28,129 nt of DNA from a virus. Both the position numbers and the translations under genes were made by a program. The stretch covers positions 1 through 28,129 of the IMG/VR virus record IMGVR_UViG_3300013132_002272. One strand, 5' to 3'. Below, one piece after another: positions 1 through 4,777 of this stretch. Positions within the stretch are counted from its first letter, which is position 1. Each line of letters starts with the position of its first letter. The notes under the pieces are model-generated. The model made no database searches. It saw nothing but the letters and a program-made list of their open reading frames with translations, and was not told the origin of the DNA.

Positions 1-1
1 A

Positions 2-217
2 AAACATAAACGCAATGTTAAAGGATCATCTAAAGACGATCAAGATTCTGTATTGATTCAAAGAAAACCAAAAGGATCTGCTACACTTAAAGGAACTTCA
101 AAAACATCTTGGCCTGGTAAAGGAAAAAATGTTGGAGTTGGAAAAATGAAACCAGGACGAACTGGTGAATTTGATACAAAAGTCAAAAACAAAACATTTA
201 CTTATGAAGAAAACTAA
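2..217 (+). CDS. C-terminal end of an unknown basic protein (5' partial)
   Basis: The reading frame is open from the first bases of the window to a TAA and encodes 71 residues of a longer protein whose start lies outside. The visible part is rich in Lys, Gly, Ser and Thr, has no predicted membrane segment and ends in FTYEEN. Such low-complexity basic tails occur in phage structural or DNA-binding proteins, but no family is recognised. The next gene starts inside its last codons (14-nt overlap), which supports both being real and co-translated. Function unknown. Confidence 0.6.
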   Translation, partial: KHKRNVKGSSKDDQDSVLIQRKPKGSATLKGTSKTSWPGKGKNVGVGKMKPGRTGEFDTKVKNKTFTYEEN

Positions 218-398
218 ATTTCCGTTAGAACACGTAGTCAATTATGAGACTCAAGAAGTCTGTGTGATTTGCGATAGTGCGATTACTGCGATGGGTATTC
301 CTGCAATAGTCAAGCAGTTTTATCCTGGATATAGGGGTAAAATTGTAAGCAGAGAGCACTTTGAAAAATTAAAGAATCAAATAGATCACTTATCGTGA
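204..398 (+). CDS. Small conserved-looking phage protein, unknown function
   Basis: Encodes 64 residues starting MKKTKFPLEHVV. The frame is open further upstream, but the ATG at 204 is preferred because it overlaps the previous stop by 14 nt, as is usual here. It contains one CVIC pair and a C-terminal half like IVSREHFEKLKNQ. One CxxC alone is not enough for a zinc site unless it dimerises. It ends 6 nt before the stop of the convergent minus-strand gene at 405-545. No family recognised. Confidence 0.6.
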   Translation: MKKTKFPLEHVVNYETQEVCVICDSAITAMGIPAIVKQFYPGYRGKIVSREHFEKLKNQIDHLS

Positions 399-404
399 AA
401 CTCT

Positions 405-545
405 TTATACTGCCCCCATTCTTTGGGACTGTACCGCAGCACCCTGGACGGTCAGTTGTACGGAATCAGTAATTTTAGATGTGATCTCAACGGCACTTAC
501 AGGAATAGCGAAGAATAACGAAAAGGCTAAAAGAAGTCTTTTCAT
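405..545 (-). CDS. 46-residue exported peptide, minus strand
   Basis: Read on the minus strand, an ATG at 545 opens a 46-residue frame ending in TAA at 405. The N-terminus MKRLLLAFSLFFAIPVSA is a textbook signal peptide (KR, hydrophobic core, AxA-like cleavage near residue 18), followed by about 28 residues that read VEITSKITDSVQLTV. The mature part is far too short for a folded enzyme, so it may be the remnant of a longer secreted protein or a periplasmic peptide. It is the only minus-strand gene supported in the window. A late-type box GATAAATA lies 25 nt upstream on the same strand, so expression is probably late. It converges on the gene ending at 398. Confidence 0.6.
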   Translation of the reverse strand: MKRLLLAFSLFFAIPVSAVEITSKITDSVQLTVQGAAVQSQRMGAV

Positions 546-569
546 TTTTCCGTGAGTGAACACTGCAAG

Positions 570-577
570 TATTTATC
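570..577 (-). promoter_or_regulatory. Late-type promoter box for the minus-strand peptide gene
   Basis: On the minus strand the sequence reads GATAAATA, matching the NATAAATA late box of T4-like cyanophages, 25 nt before the ATG of the exported peptide. A CCACTT/AAGTGG hairpin with a 4-nt loop (582-597) lies just behind it. Confidence 0.5.
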
Positions 578-601
578 TGTACCACTTTTAGAAGTGGACT
601 C

Positions 602-630
602 TTGACAAAATCTAAATAAAAACTTATGAT
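602..630 (+). promoter_or_regulatory. Early sigma70-type promoter, overlapped by a late box
   Basis: TTGACA at 602-607 and TATGAT at 625-630 are separated by exactly 17 nt. A late-type TCTAAATA box (611-618) sits inside the spacer, so the same stretch could fire early and late. It points toward the lysozyme gene at 760. The expected transcription start falls at the 5' arm of the hairpin at 637-660. Confidence 0.7.
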
Positions 631-635
631 GGTAG

Positions 636-660
636 GACCCGCTCAAAAGGTGGGTTTTTC
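636..660 (+). terminator. Hairpin plus T-tract at the transcription start region
   Basis: ACCCGCT pairs with AGGTGGGT (with G-U pairs) and is followed by TTTTT. It resembles a short intrinsic terminator but lies only a few nt downstream of the promoter at 602-630, so it would form the very 5' end of that transcript or act as an attenuator. Confidence 0.45.
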
Positions 661-700
661 GTTATGAGTCTTTGACTTTGATTTAGAGCCGTGGAGATTG

Positions 701-716
701 CCCCTTGAGAAAGGGG
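701..716 (+). other. Leader hairpin with GNRA tetraloop
   Basis: CCCCTT and AAGGGG form a perfect 6-bp stem closed by GAGA, a GNRA tetraloop, in the leader of the lysozyme gene. No T-tract follows, so it is not a terminator; it may stabilise the mRNA. Confidence 0.45.
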
Positions 717-759
717 AAGTGCGCTTTCTCTATACGGATGTCGAGTTCAATTAAATTTA

Positions 760-1392
760 GTGCAAAATTTCTTTACAGTAACCCTGCCCCTTTTGGCAAC
801 GGTTACAACCAATGCGGCAACACTGCCCCTGTTTCCTTCTTTGACGGCACCTCCAGTGCCCTTCTCTATCATCAAGGAGTTTGAAACACCGACAGCGACC
901 AAAGAGGTTGCTCCCGAAAAACCTAAAGAGACAAGGTTAATTTGTAAAGGGTGTAATGAACATGAGAATGCTACCCTGGCATACTTCCAGGATCGTGGTA
1001 TTAGAGACAGAAACGCCCTTGCTACCATCATGGGCAACATTAGACAGGAATCTACATTCGTGCCTAATATTTGCGAAGGTGGTAGTAAAAGGTCCTATTC
1101 ATCCTGTTGGGGTGGATATGGACTGATTCAATGGACATCTGCCAATCGTTATTATGGATTGGGTGATTTTGCTAAAAAGTATGGTGGTTCTCCATCATCA
1201 CTTGATACGCAACTTCGTTATCTTACAAACGAAGTCCAGTGGCAAAAGATTGAGGAGAAGATGAAAACTCCTGGAAAATCAATTTATCGCTACATGGACT
1301 ATGCGTATGATTGGATTGGTTGGGGGCATCATGGTGCTCGCACTTCGTATGCTCATGATTATGCGTCCAAACTGATCACGGTAGAAGTTTGA
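760..1392 (+). CDS. Exported peptidoglycan hydrolase, phage tail lysozyme type
   Basis: Encodes 210 residues. The core from about residue 85 to 200 (ALATIMGNIRQESTF ... GLIQWTSANR ... WQKIEEKM) matches the phage tail lysozyme fold (Phage_lysozyme2): small soluble glycosidases that cut the glycan strands of peptidoglycan. Glu97 in IRQES is the expected catalytic acid. Residues 1-20 form a hydrophobic, signal-peptide-like segment ending in NAA, followed by a Pro-rich linker (21-57), so the enzyme is probably exported or membrane-anchored and could serve as the lysis enzyme. No ATG is available in frame after the upstream stop; GTG at 760 is the only reasonable start, without a clear ribosome binding site. 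Driven by the promoter at 602-630. Confidence 0.75.
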   Translation: MQNFFTVTLPLLATVTTNAATLPLFPSLTAPPVPFSIIKEFETPTATKEVAPEKPKETRLICKGCNEHENATLAYFQDRGIRDRNALATIMGNIRQESTFVPNICEGGSKRSYSSCWGGYGLIQWTSANRYYGLGDFAKKYGGSPSSLDTQLRYLTNEVQWQKIEEKMKTPGKSIYRYMDYAYDWIGWGHHGARTSYAHDYASKLITVEV

Positions 1393-1400
1393 TACAATAG

Positions 1401-1408
1401 AATAAATA
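1401..1408 (+). promoter_or_regulatory. Late-type promoter box
   Basis: AATAAATA between the lysozyme stop and the hairpin at 1411-1432; matches the T4-type late box and points to the membrane-protein gene at 1433. Confidence 0.45.
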
Positions 1409-1410
1409 CT

Positions 1411-1432
1411 GGGGAGTGCTGCAGAACTCCCC
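1411..1432 (+). other. Strong hairpin abutting a start codon
   Basis: GGGGAGT and ACTCCCC form a perfect 7-bp stem with an 8-nt loop. The following T content is weak, so termination is uncertain. The TTG start of the next gene begins on the base right after the stem, and the only Shine-Dalgarno-like sequence (GGGGAG) is the 5' arm itself. Confidence 0.5.
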
Positions 1433-1837
1433 TTGTTCAATTTTAACTTTGGAAAGAAAAAACCAGATATAAAGCAATATGCAATTGTAGGAATTGTATT
1501 GAGTTCTATTATTGCAACTCTTTCTCAATGCACTGGAATATCTGAAAATAATATTTGGGACTTACTTGATGAAGTGCAAAGGAGATATTTTCCAGGTACA
1601 ATACTCAATGAGTTTGTAATAAAAGATCCTGAGAAACTTGATAGAAGAATCAAACGTGATGTAGATCGTGCAATTGATGCAGTAACACCAGAGTATGATC
1701 GGATTATTGAAGAGGCAGACAAAAAGTATAAAGCAAGATATAGTGAGAAAGCACCAGACGGCAGTGAGGCACAGAGACTGCTTGGTGGAGAAATGAGAAT
1801 CTGTGCTCCGTGGGTTGACGACTGCCCTAAGGAGTGA
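1433..1837 (+). CDS. Small membrane-anchored protein, unknown function
   Basis: Encodes 134 residues from a TTG start (no ATG or GTG is in frame after the upstream stop at 1403). Residues about 13-33 (IKQYAIVGIVLSSIIATLSQ) form one membrane segment or an uncleaved signal. The rest is hydrophilic and charged (DEVQRRYFPG, DPEKLDRRIKRDVDRA), likely helical, ending in a C-terminal part with two Cys (CAPWVDDC). It follows the lysozyme gene and could be part of a lysis or envelope function, but this is only context. Its 3' end carries the -35 box of the tRNA promoter. Confidence 0.6.
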   Translation: MFNFNFGKKKPDIKQYAIVGIVLSSIIATLSQCTGISENNIWDLLDEVQRRYFPGTILNEFVIKDPEKLDRRIKRDVDRAIDAVTPEYDRIIEEADKKYKARYSEKAPDGSEAQRLLGGEMRICAPWVDDCPKE

Positions 1838-1843
1838 TACAAT
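1815..1843 (+). promoter_or_regulatory. Early promoter for the tRNA cluster
   Basis: TTGACG (1815-1820) and TACAAT (1838-1843) with a 17-nt spacer, 15 nt before the first tRNA. The -35 lies in the coding end of the preceding gene. Confidence 0.6.
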
Positions 1844-1857
1844 AACTAGGTAAACAG

Positions 1858-1930
1858 GGGCAAGTAGCATAATGGATAATGCAGCATCCTTCTAAGATGT
1901 CGATTGGGGGTTCGAGTCCCTCCTTGCCTG
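1858..1930 (+). tRNA. tRNA-Arg (anticodon TCT)
   Basis: Folds as a cloverleaf: acceptor GGGCAAG/CTTGCCT (first pair G-U), D-arm GCAT/ATGC, anticodon loop CTTCTAA reading AGA codons, T-loop TTCGAGT. CCA is not encoded. AGA decoding fits an AT-rich phage supplementing its host. Confidence 0.88.
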
Positions 1931-1934
1931 CCTT

Positions 1935-2016
1935 GTCGATGTGGCGGAATTGGTAGACGCGCTGGGTTTAGGTTCCAGTGGATTTATTCGTGGAGGTTCA
2001 AGTCCTCTCATCGACA
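1935..2016 (+). tRNA. tRNA-Leu (anticodon TAG)
   Basis: 82-nt class II tRNA: perfect acceptor GTCGATG/CATCGAC, anticodon loop TTTAGGT in stem CTGGG/TCCAG, long variable arm, T-loop TTCAAGT. Starts 4 nt after tRNA-Arg. Confidence 0.92.
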
Positions 2017-2017
2017 C

Positions 2018-2046
2018 TTGACAATCAGACCTAAATGGTTTATGAT
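2018..2046 (+). promoter_or_regulatory. Early promoter inside an inverted repeat
   Basis: TTGACA (2018-2023) and TATGAT (2041-2046) with 17-nt spacing start right behind tRNA-Leu and face the HNH gene. An 8-bp perfect inverted repeat, GACAATCA (2020-2027) and TGATTGTC (2043-2050), coincides with the two promoter boxes, which suggests an operator or a hairpin. Confidence 0.65.
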
Positions 2047-2061
2047 TGTCTTATATCAAAA

Positions 2062-2092
2062 GGTATGATATAATAAATAGTTACATCATACC
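2062..2092 (+). repeat. Second 8-bp inverted repeat before the HNH gene, with late box
   Basis: GGTATGAT (2062-2069) and ATCATACC (2085-2092) are perfect inverted copies 15 nt apart, the same arm length and spacing as the repeat over the promoter at 2020-2050. A late-type AATAAATA (2072-2079) lies in the loop. It ends 8 nt before the HNH start codon. Confidence 0.55.
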
Positions 2093-2100
2093 CAAAGATA

Positions 2101-2454
2101 ATGCCTTACAAAAACAAGGAAGATTATAAAAACTGGGAAAAGAGATATCGTAATGGGTATCGCCAAAAACCAGAAGTAAAACAAAAACTGTCTGAACAGT
2201 CAAAATTACGTAGGGAACGAAATAAAAATTTTGTTCTTGAAAAAATGACTCCTTGTATTGTGTGTGGTGAGAGTGATCCTATTGTTATTGACTTTCACCA
2301 CCTTGATGAAAGTCAAAAAGATAAAGGAATATCTCAAATGATGCAAAGTAATTATTCTTTGCAAAAAATTCAAGAAGAACTTAACAAATGTGTTTGTTTA
2401 TGTTCTAATTGTCATAGAAGAGTTCACGCTGGAACTCTTACTTTGCGGGTGTAG
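2101..2454 (+). CDS. HNH endonuclease, homing type
   Basis: Encodes 117 residues. A basic N-terminal helix region (1-45) is followed by an HNH fold: CIVC (52-55), DFHH (64-67) carrying the catalytic His, and CSNCHRRVH (101-109), giving a two-CxxC zinc site and the metal-binding His. Such free-standing HNH nucleases cut DNA at or near their own insertion site and spread between phages. It lies between tRNA-Leu and tRNA-Gly, and its last codons and stop run 10 nt into the 5' acceptor strand of tRNA-Gly, as expected for an element inserted tightly in a tRNA array. Own promoter upstream. Confidence 0.8.
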   Translation: MPYKNKEDYKNWEKRYRNGYRQKPEVKQKLSEQSKLRRERNKNFVLEKMTPCIVCGESDPIVIDFHHLDESQKDKGISQMMQSNYSLQKIQEELNKCVCLCSNCHRRVHAGTLTLRV

Positions 2455-2515
2455 TTTAGAGGTAAAATATCTGCCTTCCAAGCAGAGGTCACGAGTTCGA
2501 TTCTCGTCACCCGCT
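2445..2515 (+). tRNA. tRNA-Gly (anticodon TCC)
   Basis: Acceptor GCGGGTG/CACCCGC is perfect, anticodon loop CTTCCAA in stem TCTGC/GCAGA, T-loop TTCGATT. Its first 10 nt are also the end of the HNH reading frame. CCA not encoded. Confidence 0.9.
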
Positions 2516-2516
2516 C

Positions 2517-2606
2517 TTGCTATTTGCGCTGGAAAGATAAACCAGAATGCCGGTAGCAAATTTGGAGAAGTGATCCTGCGGTTCCGTCCAAGAGATCTCC
2601 TTCTCC
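2517..2606 (+). other. Structured spacer with two consecutive stem-loops between tRNAs
   Basis: The 95-nt gap between tRNA-Gly and tRNA-Asn contains no gene but two foldable units. First, TTGCTA (2517-2522) pairs with TAGCAA (2554-2559) and CTGG (2529-2532) with CCAG (2542-2545). Second, GGAGAAG (2564-2570) pairs with CTTCTCC (2600-2606), extended inside by GATC/GATC. It is not a tRNA. It could be a processing signal, a small RNA, or the remains of a lost tRNA. Confidence 0.45.
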
Positions 2607-2610
2607 TCAT

Positions 2611-2683
2611 TCTCCTATAGCTCAATTGGCAGAGTATTTGACTGTTAATCAAAGTGTTCCTGGTTCGAGTCCAGGTGGGAGAG
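2611..2683 (+). tRNA. tRNA-Asn (anticodon GTT)
   Basis: Acceptor TCTCCTA/TGGGAGA, anticodon loop CTGTTAA in stem TTTGA/TCAAA, T-arm CCTGG/CCAGG. CCA is encoded directly behind (2684-2686). Confidence 0.9.
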
Positions 2684-2686
2684 CCA

Positions 2687-2758
2687 GGGCGATTAACTCA
2701 GCGGTAGAGTGCCTCCTTTACACGGAGTATGTCGGCGGTTCGATCCCGTCATCGCCCA
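2687..2758 (+). tRNA. tRNA-Val (anticodon TAC)
   Basis: Perfect acceptor GGGCGAT/ATCGCCC, anticodon loop TTTACAC, T-loop TTCGATC. Starts on the base after the encoded CCA of tRNA-Asn, so the two must be cut from one precursor. Confidence 0.88.
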
Positions 2759-2761
2759 CTT

Positions 2762-2769
2762 GATAAATA
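2762..2769 (+). promoter_or_regulatory. Late-type promoter box before the Dps-like gene
   Basis: GATAAATA, 18 nt upstream of the start codon of the Dps-like gene; matches the late box consensus. Confidence 0.5.
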
Positions 2770-2787
2770 AAACAAAAACTTAAAATA

Positions 2788-3225
2788 ATGGAAAGCTTAT
2801 ACAGAGTTCTTCATAAATCACAAACAAGTTTATTTTGTTTGATGCAAAAAACTTGGGTATATCATTGGAATGTAGTCGGATCAGATTTCTTTCAATTGCA
2901 TGAGGCATTTGGTGAACAATATACTACAATGATTGCTGAAGTTGATAGGTTGACAGAACACATGAGATATCTTAAAATGAAAGCAGTGGCACCTATTTCA
3001 TTAGTAATTGAAACCTCAGAAATTCCAGAAGCACTTCCTGGTGCTACTGATAAAACAATGGTTGCACAATTGTATAAAGATAATCAAAAACTTATTGAAA
3101 TTTTTTCTGAGGCAGTAGAAGAAGTAGAAAGTGCTAAGCAACGTGCTACTTCTAATTTACTGCAAGATTTGATAGAATCTCATGGTAAAAATGTTTGGAT
3201 GCTCAGATCATTTTTGAAAGAATGA
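2788..3225 (+). CDS. Dps-like ferritin (DNA protection during starvation family)
   Basis: Encodes 145 residues, near the usual length of a minimal Dps subunit. Dps proteins form 12-subunit shells that oxidise and store iron and shield DNA. The ferroxidase pattern is visible at family spacing: His26 (YHWNVVG), His38 (QLHEAFG), Asp53 and Glu57 (AEVDRLTEH). The expected Asp four residues after His38 is Gly42, so one iron ligand is missing and activity may be altered. No long basic N-terminal tail is present, so DNA binding is uncertain. It follows tRNA-Val with a late box in between and overlaps the next gene by ATGA. Confidence 0.8.
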   Translation: MESLYRVLHKSQTSLFCLMQKTWVYHWNVVGSDFFQLHEAFGEQYTTMIAEVDRLTEHMRYLKMKAVAPISLVIETSEIPEALPGATDKTMVAQLYKDNQKLIEIFSEAVEEVESAKQRATSNLLQDLIESHGKNVWMLRSFLKE

Positions 3226-3422
3226 AAGACAAAAAATTTAAGAAACTTATTCAAAAACCCTTGAGGTTTCATCATCAGGATATACATGAAGAACTTGACG
3301 AAATTAAAGGAATGCTAAAAGATGTTATCAGTCAGATGCAAAGTTTGCAACAAAGAATTGAACAGCACGAACAAGACACAGTGCTGTGGATGTCCCAACA
3401 TGACAACTGTGAGGGAGGATAA
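3222..3422 (+). CDS. Small coiled-coil protein, unknown function
   Basis: Encodes 66 residues. The start at 3222 forms an ATGA overlap with the stop of the Dps-like gene; the frame is open farther upstream but only inside that gene. A basic start (MKDKKFKKLIQK) leads to a heptad-like helix, EELDEIKGMLKDVISQMQ (about 27-44) and LQQRIEQHEQ, suggesting a dimeric coiled coil. Its last 101 nt are also the first 101 nt of the zinc-ribbon gene in another frame. Confidence 0.55.
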   Translation: MKDKKFKKLIQKPLRFHHQDIHEELDEIKGMLKDVISQMQSLQQRIEQHEQDTVLWMSQHDNCEGG

Positions 3423-3570
3423 AATCTCTGCAGTTGATTTAAGTAAAGTTGTGTTGCTGAATTCCGAAAAGAAGTTAAATAATTCTGGGGTTCTGACAAG
3501 TCAGGACTTAGAATTCCAAGAGAACCGACGCAAACGTAAAGTTAGGAAAATCCATTTTGAGGAACGATGA
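3322..3570 (+). CDS. Small zinc-ribbon-like protein
   Basis: Encodes 82 residues. The N-terminus has CKVC (6-9) and CCGC (21-24), four cysteines at the spacing of a small treble-clef or zinc-ribbon knuckle, followed by TTVREDKISAVDLSKVV and a basic tail (NRRKRKVRKIHFEE). This could be a DNA- or RNA-binding or adaptor protein; no precise family is claimed. It overlaps the previous gene by 101 nt in a different frame and the next by ATGA. Confidence 0.65.
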   Translation: MLSVRCKVCNKELNSTNKTQCCGCPNMTTVREDKISAVDLSKVVLLNSEKKLNNSGVLTSQDLEFQENRRKRKVRKIHFEER

Positions 3571-3794
3571 TCAACCTTCACCAAAGATTCAATCATTATC
3601 TGAATACAGATAAAATCATAAATGAACAGGACGTAAATGAAAAACTGATCAGTTATGGATGGTTGGATAATGGAAAAGATCTCACAGGATACTACCTCTT
3701 GACAGAGAACTTTGAATTGGTTTATGATATGCAAGGCAACTTCAAGCAAAAGGTTCCAATCAAATCTTATGCTTGTGTCAAAACAAAAAGGTAA
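3567..3794 (+). CDS. Small phage protein, unknown function
   Basis: Encodes 75 residues, MINLHQRFNHYLNTDKI and on, with no cysteine cluster or membrane segment; aromatic residues (GWLDNGKDLTGYYLL) suggest a small globular fold. It starts in an ATGA overlap with the zinc-ribbon gene and ends one nt before tRNA-Ser. A promoter-like sequence lies within its 3' half (3699-3728). Confidence 0.6.
   Translation: MINLHQRFNHYLNTDKIINEQDVNEKLISYGWLDNGKDLTGYYLLTENFELVYDMQGNFKQKVPIKSYACVKTKR
3699..3728 (+). promoter_or_regulatory. Possible internal promoter for tRNA-Ser and tRNA-Pro
   Basis: TTGACA (3699-3704) and TATGAT (3723-3728) with an 18-nt spacer, inside the preceding coding region and 67 nt before tRNA-Ser. 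Confidence 0.4.
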
Positions 3795-3795
3795 T

Positions 3796-3880
3796 GGAAA
3801 GGTGGTCGAGTGGTTTATGGCAACGGTCTTGAAAACCGTCGATGTGTAAGCATCCGTGGGTTCAAATCCTACCCTTTCCG
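3796..3880 (+). tRNA. tRNA-Ser (anticodon TGA)
   Basis: 85-nt class II tRNA: acceptor GGAAAGG/CCTTTCC, anticodon loop CTTGAAA in stem ACGGT/ACCGT, long variable arm, T-loop TTCAAAT. CCA is encoded at 3881-3883. Confidence 0.9.
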
Positions 3881-3883
3881 CCA

Positions 3884-3955
3884 CGGGGCATAGTTCAGCG
3901 GTAGAATGCTGGTTTTGGGAACCAGAGGTCGCAGGTTCGATCCCTGCTGCCCCGA
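3884..3955 (+). tRNA. tRNA-Pro (anticodon TGG)
   Basis: Perfect acceptor CGGGGCA/TGCCCCG, anticodon loop TTTGGGA in stem CTGGT/ACCAG, T-loop TTCGATC. Begins on the base after the CCA of tRNA-Ser. Confidence 0.92.
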
Positions 3956-3981
3956 TATATACTTACAAATAAATTGATTCA

Positions 3982-4158
3982 ATGTCAAATCACATTACAG
4001 TTGAAGAATTCAGATCTAATTATGATCACTATGTTAAAAGAATGGAAGCAGGAGAAGTGTTTTCTTTTACAGATTTAGAAGAAAATGCTAGACTATTGTA
4101 CGAACCATTAGAAGATAACAGAGGAATACCGATAGACATACAAGAACTCAAGTTCTAG
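3982..4158 (+). CDS. Small Phd/YefM-like protein (putative antitoxin-type fold)
   Basis: Encodes 58 residues. The N-terminal half, ITVEEFRSNYDHYVKRMEAG followed by EVFSFTD, has the layout of the Phd/YefM antitoxin DNA-binding domain (strand, EFR helix, long helix ending in EAGE, strand). The C-terminal half is acidic, as in antitoxins that wrap their toxin. No toxin gene is adjacent: tRNA-Pro is 26 nt upstream and tRNA-Met 18 nt downstream. It could be an orphan antitoxin that neutralises a host toxin, a transcriptional repressor, or an unrelated protein with chance similarity. Confidence 0.55.
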   Translation: MSNHITVEEFRSNYDHYVKRMEAGEVFSFTDLEENARLLYEPLEDNRGIPIDIQELKF

Positions 4159-4176
4159 TGCTGCAATAACTTTGTT

Positions 4177-4249
4177 GCTGGTTTAGCTATCTGGTGAAAG
4201 CACCCGACTCATAATCGGATACAGGCGAGTTCGATCCTCGCAATCAGCA
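4177..4249 (+). tRNA. tRNA with anticodon CAT (Met, or Ile if lysidine-modified)
   Basis: Acceptor GCTGGTT/AATCAGC (one G-U), anticodon loop CTCATAA, T-arm GCGAG/CTCGC with loop TTCGATC. Elongator Met and AUA-reading Ile tRNAs share this anticodon; sequence alone does not settle it. Outermost anticodon-stem pair is a C-A mismatch. Confidence 0.85.
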
Positions 4250-4250
4250 T

Positions 4251-4284
4251 TGGGGTTGACAACGACCCCAAGTTCTCCTAAAAT
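4251..4284 (+). promoter_or_regulatory. Early promoter with -35 in a hairpin
   Basis: TTGACA (4256-4261) and TAAAAT (4279-4284) with a 17-nt spacer. TGGGGT/ACCCCA (4251-4256, 4265-4270) forms a hairpin over the -35, but no T-tract follows. It drives the three small genes from 4306. Confidence 0.7.
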
Positions 4285-4305
4285 GCTTAGGTACACAAAA
4301 GTCCA

Positions 4306-4515
4306 ATGTCTATTTCAGAAAAGTTTCAAAAGTATCTTCCTATTCTTGAGGAAACTGTTGAAGGATCTGTCTTTCTTGACCTCAAAAATCCCAAACTTTA
4401 CAAAAAAATCATCCGCTATTATGCTGCTGAGGGAGTAAAGTTTTATGATGATCCTATTGAAGATTATGCTACCGTGGTAAACTGTCTTACAAATGATCTG
4501 AAGAAGGTTGCCTGA
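4306..4515 (+). CDS. Small phage protein, unknown function
   Basis: Encodes 69 residues (MSISEKFQKYLPILEETVEG and on), acidic, predicted helical and soluble, no cysteine pair beyond one Cys, no known motif. First gene after the early promoter at 4251-4284, so probably expressed early. Overlaps the next gene by one nt of its TGA (TGATG). Confidence 0.6.
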   Translation: MSISEKFQKYLPILEETVEGSVFLDLKNPKLYKKIIRYYAAEGVKFYDDPIEDYATVVNCLTNDLKKVA

Positions 4516-4748
4516 TGAAACCTAATGTTCTTATGGAGCGGCATCCTTACCGCTATGTGAGCGTGGGAACTCTTGAAAATGGGTTCCTTGATTATCGGAT
4601 TCAAAAATTTAATGATTGGTCGAAACGTTATTCTGACATGTATCTCTGTGACAATCAGATGCAAATCTTGACTGCCATGGAAGACTTTGAATACACAAAA
4701 TGGTTAGACCCAGATCCTGAGGTTGGTGCCTACAGGCATTGGAACTAA
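4515..4748 (+). CDS. Small phage protein, unknown function
   Basis: Encodes 77 residues rich in Tyr and Trp (RHPYRYVSVGTLENGFLDYR, WLDPDPEVGAYRHWN). Soluble, no recognisable motif. It starts at the last base of the previous stop, so translation is probably coupled. Confidence 0.6.
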   Translation: MKPNVLMERHPYRYVSVGTLENGFLDYRIQKFNDWSKRYSDMYLCDNQMQILTAMEDFEYTKWLDPDPEVGAYRHWN

Positions 4749-4754
4749 TAAATA
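4747..4754 (+). promoter_or_regulatory. Late-type promoter box
   Basis: AATAAATA across the stop of the preceding gene and 23 nt before the ATG at 4778; supports that ATG as start. Confidence 0.45.
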
Positions 4755-4777
4755 ACACAGAAGATTTTATTTTACCA

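Noticed and set aside
747-1040. 97-codon open frame on the minus strand opposite the lysozyme gene
   Set aside because: Shadow of a well-supported + strand gene; no ribosome site, no motif.
2516-2610. Degenerate tRNA in the tRNA-Gly/tRNA-Asn gap
   Set aside because: No anticodon arm or T-loop could be placed; listed as a structured spacer instead.
2390-2620. Open frame crossing the HNH end, tRNA-Gly and the spacer
   Set aside because: Runs through a clear tRNA gene and has no recognisable protein features.
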